57,661 nucleotides of DNA from contig JAKSYS010000392.1 in the NCBI GenBank assembly GCA_022925895.1, forward strand, positions 1 through 57,661, in the 5' to 3' direction. The notes under the pieces were generated by a model, which worked only from the letters and a program-made list of their open reading frames with translations, had not been told where the DNA came from and searched no databases. A program made the position numbers and the translations under genes. Source of the DNA: Fragilaria crotonensis (lineage: Eukaryota; Bacillariophyta; Fragilariophyceae; Fragilariales; Fragilariaceae). Below are positions 53,736 through 57,661 of this stretch, in pieces; positions within the stretch are counted from its first letter, which is position 1, and the number at the start of each line of letters is the position of its first letter.

Positions 53736-53820
53736 CAGCCATTCATCATCATCAACAGCATCACCCTCTCCCTCCCCCTTCCCTTTTTGACAGTCCCTGA
53801 CACTGATTTCTTGTCTCATT

Positions 53821-56800
53821 ATGCCACCAAAGAAGAAGCCAAGAAGAGCAGCAGTTGAGAAGAGCTTTTTCCAGGAGACCCAAGGTTCTCTATTCCTCTC
53901 TGCACATGCAGAAGATGCAGGCGCTGCAGGAGAATAAGTATTTGAGTACAAACCTGTTGGACTACTTGATCCAAAGAGGAGCTCCATCTCCCACACCACC
54001 GTTGCTTCCTCTCAGGATGAAGATATCCGCACCACCATTGTACATTGGTGGATTAGCAACAACTTTCTTCATTGAGAAGGCAAATGAACTGGTGCTCCAA
54101 TCAACGCCGCGAAAGAGCCTTGAAATCATTCGAACGAGCCTGAAGAGCTACAAAGCCACCACCCTTGCCAGGGGATCAAAGCTTGTTGTGCCAATGGTTC
54201 ATAAGTCACATTTCTTTGTCCTTGTGATTGAGTTGACTGGAAAGCATGGTTGTGAATTCTACAAGGGTATTGAGTGCTATGACTCGATGGATTTTTGCAG
54301 TGCACCTACGACAAGGACACGAGGTGCAGCAAGTCATATTCGTGCATTTCTTGCTGAATTTCACAAATTCGCGCTTTACTTTGTCTGTGATGATAAGTTT
54401 AAGATAGGTCGCCCTCAAACTCAGGTCAAGCACTGCCCATGTCCGACTCAAGGTAATCTGATTGATTGTGGCCTCTTTTCGATTGGTGTGGTTCTGCACA
54501 TCATCGACAGTATTCCAATCACCAATGAAACTTTCAAACAAGAACATATGACAAAACTACGTTCTGATTTGGCAACTCACCTTGCCGCTGTTGAAAACTT
54601 ATCCAAGTATCCACTTCCTTGCAGTGTCATCAGAGGATGCTTTCCCGCATTGCTCACCATGGACGACACCGATGATGGCAGCATTGTGGTTCTTGGAGTA
54701 TCAAAATGCAGAGGACTCAGCAATGCCGAGTCCTCAACTACTGAAGTTGAGGTCATCATGGACGGAAAGGTATCAACAAATGATGTGTCTGCTAATGCTG
54801 CAGAGTCATCCGCAGCCTTCTCATGTAATGTCATTGAGGGTATAGTGGATGGTAATGTAGCAACTAAAGAGTCAGCAGCAAAGGATGCAACACAGTCGCC
54901 TGGCATGCTTAAGCTTCTCATGGAAATGATCTCACCGGCAAGCCGTGCCATGAAGAAGTGTGGAGGCAAGATATTGAGATTTGAGGAAGGAGAGGAGAAG
55001 AACGATAAGAACGATACTGAAAAGAAGAAGGTTGCTCGCGGTAGCGATATTGTACTAGTGCAAGCCCAGAAGACAGACTCCCAGGGCATGCCAAGTGAAG
55101 GTCAGGAAGAACAAGGATGCCAACCACTACAAGCACCTAACAAAATGAACACCGACGCAAAAGAGCAAGTTGAAGATGTTGTATTTTCCAAACTAGTGAA
55201 GGAACTCAAAATTGAGTCCTTCAAAAGCCTTGCTGATGTGACTCCAGTCATGGAGCAATACCAGAAGCAGTCGGGATGTCAGGTTGCGATTCGTCGAAGT
55301 GAAGTGGACAAGTTCCGGGTCTACAAATGCGCTGAGCACGTCAACTGTGTGTTCAAGGTTCATGTTGGGAGGAGACGAATAGATGGCAAGTATGTCATCA
55401 AGAAGCAATCTGTGTTGCGTCACACAACGGTCCGTCGTCCACTCAAAGCAAGTGATGGGCGACAGTGAAACAGCGGCGCTGAAAAAGTTCAGGAATACAT
55501 TGAAGAGGCTGCAAAACGAAGGTTGGAATAACTGCCCGAGATGTGATGAAAACGGGATCTCTGAAGGGAGATTCTGTGTCTTACTTGCTGCCTACCGTGG
55601 CCTCCACAAAGACTCACTAATGTCAAAGCACAGAGCAAAAGAAGGCTACCAGCAAATGATTCCATACCTGCAACAGCTACTGAAAGGCAACGGCTTCAGT
55701 CATCGAGTGGGAGACAAATGAGGATCATGAATTACTACAGGCTATGGTGATTCCGGGATTTATGGATGGCATCCTTAAGTTTGTACGCCCCGTGATCTCA
55801 CTCGATGCGGCGCATATGAAATGTGCAGACCATGTTGGCACTCTTTACATTGCTTCTGTATTGTCAGGAGCTAACGAGGTATATCCGATTGGCTTCCTGC
55901 TGTCTTCTGGAAATGAAGACCGAGAAACATGGACACACTTCCTGACAAAGCTGAAACAGGCTTGCCCTTCTTTGTGTGAAAGGGATGCGACAACTGAGCT
56001 GAATCCTTTCATCTTTATCTCAGATCGTGACAAGGGACTTCAACAAGCCCTGGATGACGTGTTCCCAGACAACACAAACGTTGTGTGTCAAGCACATTGA
56101 AGCCAATGTGAAGCAGAGGTTTGGTGCACAATGTGCGGCATATGTATTTCGGATTGCACGCACATTCTCTACTCGGCAGGAGAAGTTCTTCATTGATCAA
56201 GTACGGAAGCTAAGACCAGCCGCTGCAACCTACATAGAAAGCATTGATGGATTGTGGAAGAATACATTGGCTGGATGAGAACATGAGACTTCCGCCTCGG
56301 TATGGAATCATTACATCAAACACAAGCGAATCTGCCAATAGCATGTTCCTTGCACCTCGCAGCATGCCATGGCTCGAAGCAATCGAGAAGATTATTGACA
56401 TCATGACGAGTCGCATTTCAAGAAATAGAATGAAGTATGTTGACAAGAATCCAGATAATGTTGTTGCTGCTGTCTGGCAAAGGATTAGAGATGAAAGGAT
56501 GCTTCGCCGGCTTTGATGTGTACGAGTTGGCAAGTGGAGGAGGGCAATATAAGGTAACACCTCAAACACAAGAAATGAGTCGGGGATCGTGCAACACACA
56601 TAATCGGGTAATCGAAGGTGGTGTACTTGTGGCTTCTGGCAAGATATTGGTATTCCAGCCGTCACTTCATGGCATGTTTTCGAAAATTGAGAGATAGAAT
56701 GGAATTCACAAGTCTGTTGTCTGAATCACACGATGGCATACCAGACTTTTACAAGTACAAGGCACTGCAGCTTCTTTATGAACCGAACATTGTTCCAGTT

Positions 56801-57027
56801 TGTAGACACAATTGTTATGACGGAAAACAAAGCCTCCACCAAGAATCAAGAGACAACCTGGTAGACCAAAAGTGAAAAGATACCGCAGACGGAGTGAACT
56901 CTCTGACCCATCAAAGTCGCCAATTGTGTGTTCCAAATGTAGAGAGCGTGGACACAATCGCCGAACATGTGGAATGAAACCAAAGGTGGTCCTTACAGAG
57001 GTTGCTGACAACAAACAAGAAGAATAG
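53821..57027 (+). pseudogene. MULE Ulp1-transposase gene, broken by several shifts
   Basis: The start MPPKKKPRRAAVEKS has an NLS-like basic run, then a +1 shift at TTTTT. A 537-codon frame (53855-55468) holds a Ulp1/C48 domain with His in KSHFFVLVIE, Asp in YDSMDF, and Gln/Cys in QGNLIDCGLF, then a MuDR-type zinc DNA-binding region (AEHVNCVFKVHVGRR). Further frames follow: 55744-56100 with the MULE DDE core (VISLDAAHMK, FISDRDKGLQ), then SNTSESANSMFL. A SWIM-like CTCGFWQDIGIP whose expected second Cys reads Ala comes next. The C-terminal knuckle CSKCRERGHNRRTC precedes a stop at 57025-57027. At least five shifts were counted, some at homopolymers, so part may be consensus error. Confidence 0.85.
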
Positions 57028-57107
57028 TAGCTCTTAAAGTAGTTCAAGTTGCATGTATATGTGGTGTTGTGGCTGTTGCTCTTGATCATGAAGAACAGCT
57101 ACTTCAT

Positions 57108-57658
57108 GATGAGATTGTGTTGTGTTGGTGTCAAAAAAGATCGTCGTTGTACATTTGTACACCACTGTATACAAGCGATTTTTGTTACTGACCCATCTCA
57201 AGCCCGAGAAATCTGAAGGCATATGACAATGCGACCAGAATGTACCCAAGAGCACACAAGATGACCACATACTTCCTCACACCATCACACCAAGCATTGT
57301 CAATGGAATAACACAGCTTATTTCATCAGTGAGAAGCACATGATAATGCTAAGCAATGCGTGAGATCCTTACCTTGAAAGTGTGTCAATGTGTTGGCATT
57401 CTACGTTATGGGTACGATAATTTGCGTGTTGAAATTGGCATAATCGAAACAGGTGTTATTGCAAATTGTAATAGGTGATATTGCAAGTTGTGTAAAACAT
57501 AAATGGTGCTATTGAAAACATGGCAAAAAGATAATAGGTGTTTTTGATATAGTAAAAGTTAGCATGCTATTATTGTCATTTGAGGGGGTATATTATAGCC
57601 GATAACAGGTGTTTTCAATTTTTGAATAGATAACAGGTACGATAGCAATTTTCCCCAA
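57108..57658 (-). repeat. MULE right terminal inverted repeat
   Basis: Reverse complement of 53181-53735. The outer end reads GCAATTTTCCCCAA, then TTA to the window edge. A left-right difference is the A run length in ACAAAAA(A)TCGCT. Confidence 0.92.
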
Positions 57659-57661
57659 TTA

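Larger units (their letters stand above)
53181..57658 (+). mobile_element. MULE DNA transposon with Ulp1 protease domain
   Basis: TIRs of about 550 bp flank a plus-strand Mutator-like transposase unit that also encodes a C48/Ulp1 cysteine protease. Ulp1-carrying MULEs are known in plants (the Kaonashi type) and other eukaryotes. Length is about 4.5 kb. The right end lies 3 bases from the window edge. Confidence 0.9.

Overview
The window looks like nuclear DNA of a diatom, probably a raphid pennate. The evidence is eukaryotic genes with short GT-AG introns carrying CTAAC-like branch points, DUF6824-family genes (a family known mainly from diatoms), LRR and BRCT/J-domain proteins of diatom style, a short secretory leader followed by an AF-type motif typical of plastid import in these algae, a lysine-rich secreted repeat protein, and a heavy load of transposons. 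No rRNA, tRNA or CRISPR array was recognised. Layout: 1-2.6 kb holds a degenerate GGTTCAT tandem repeat and a complete 694-bp hAT-like MITE with its 8-bp target duplication. 2.6-8.4 kb is a complete minus-strand Ty1/copia element with 560-bp LTRs that differ at one base; its polyprotein is interrupted by a single in-frame TAA inside reverse transcriptase. 8.7-9.6 kb is a three-exon gene for a two-TM-helix protein of unknown family, whose paralogue lies at 24.3-25.4 kb. 11.3-12.7 kb is a decayed LRR gene. 14.75-23.86 kb is a complete tyrosine-recombinase retrotransposon (Gag-like ORF1, RT-RNase H, YR) whose ends form split direct repeats in the order A1...B1-A2-B2, as in the Ngaro/PAT type. 26-32 kb holds host genes: a Popeye/cNMP-binding-like protein, a small probably plastid-targeted protein and a cytoplasmic dynein intermediate chain. 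32.7-44.6 kb is a DUF6824 cluster (four copies, two of them with long amino-acid tandem repeats) interleaved with a Bud32/PRPK kinase and a papain-like-fold protein; part of it has been duplicated and decayed at 43.2-44.6 kb. 45-50.5 kb holds an unknown helical protein, a J-domain/PARP-finger/BRCT/ZZ fusion gene and a secreted Lys/Thr-rich repeat protein resembling silica-associated proteins. 50.66-53.1 kb is a nested palindromic element with a GTC-rich core. 53.18-57.66 kb is a MULE with TIRs of about 550 bp that carries a Ulp1-type protease and a broken transposase. A window-wide pattern matters for interpretation. Many otherwise good host genes are broken by a single +1 or -1 shift, usually at a run of 2-5 identical bases, while the copia and YR polyproteins read through intact. 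Most of these breaks look like consensus errors rather than true decay; the LRR gene and DUF6824 copy D are exceptions, with extra nonsense or loss. The most novel material is the YR retrotransposon, the DUF6824 repeat-protein cluster, the two-TM paralogue pair, the four-domain DNA-repair-like fusion and the lysine-rich secreted protein.
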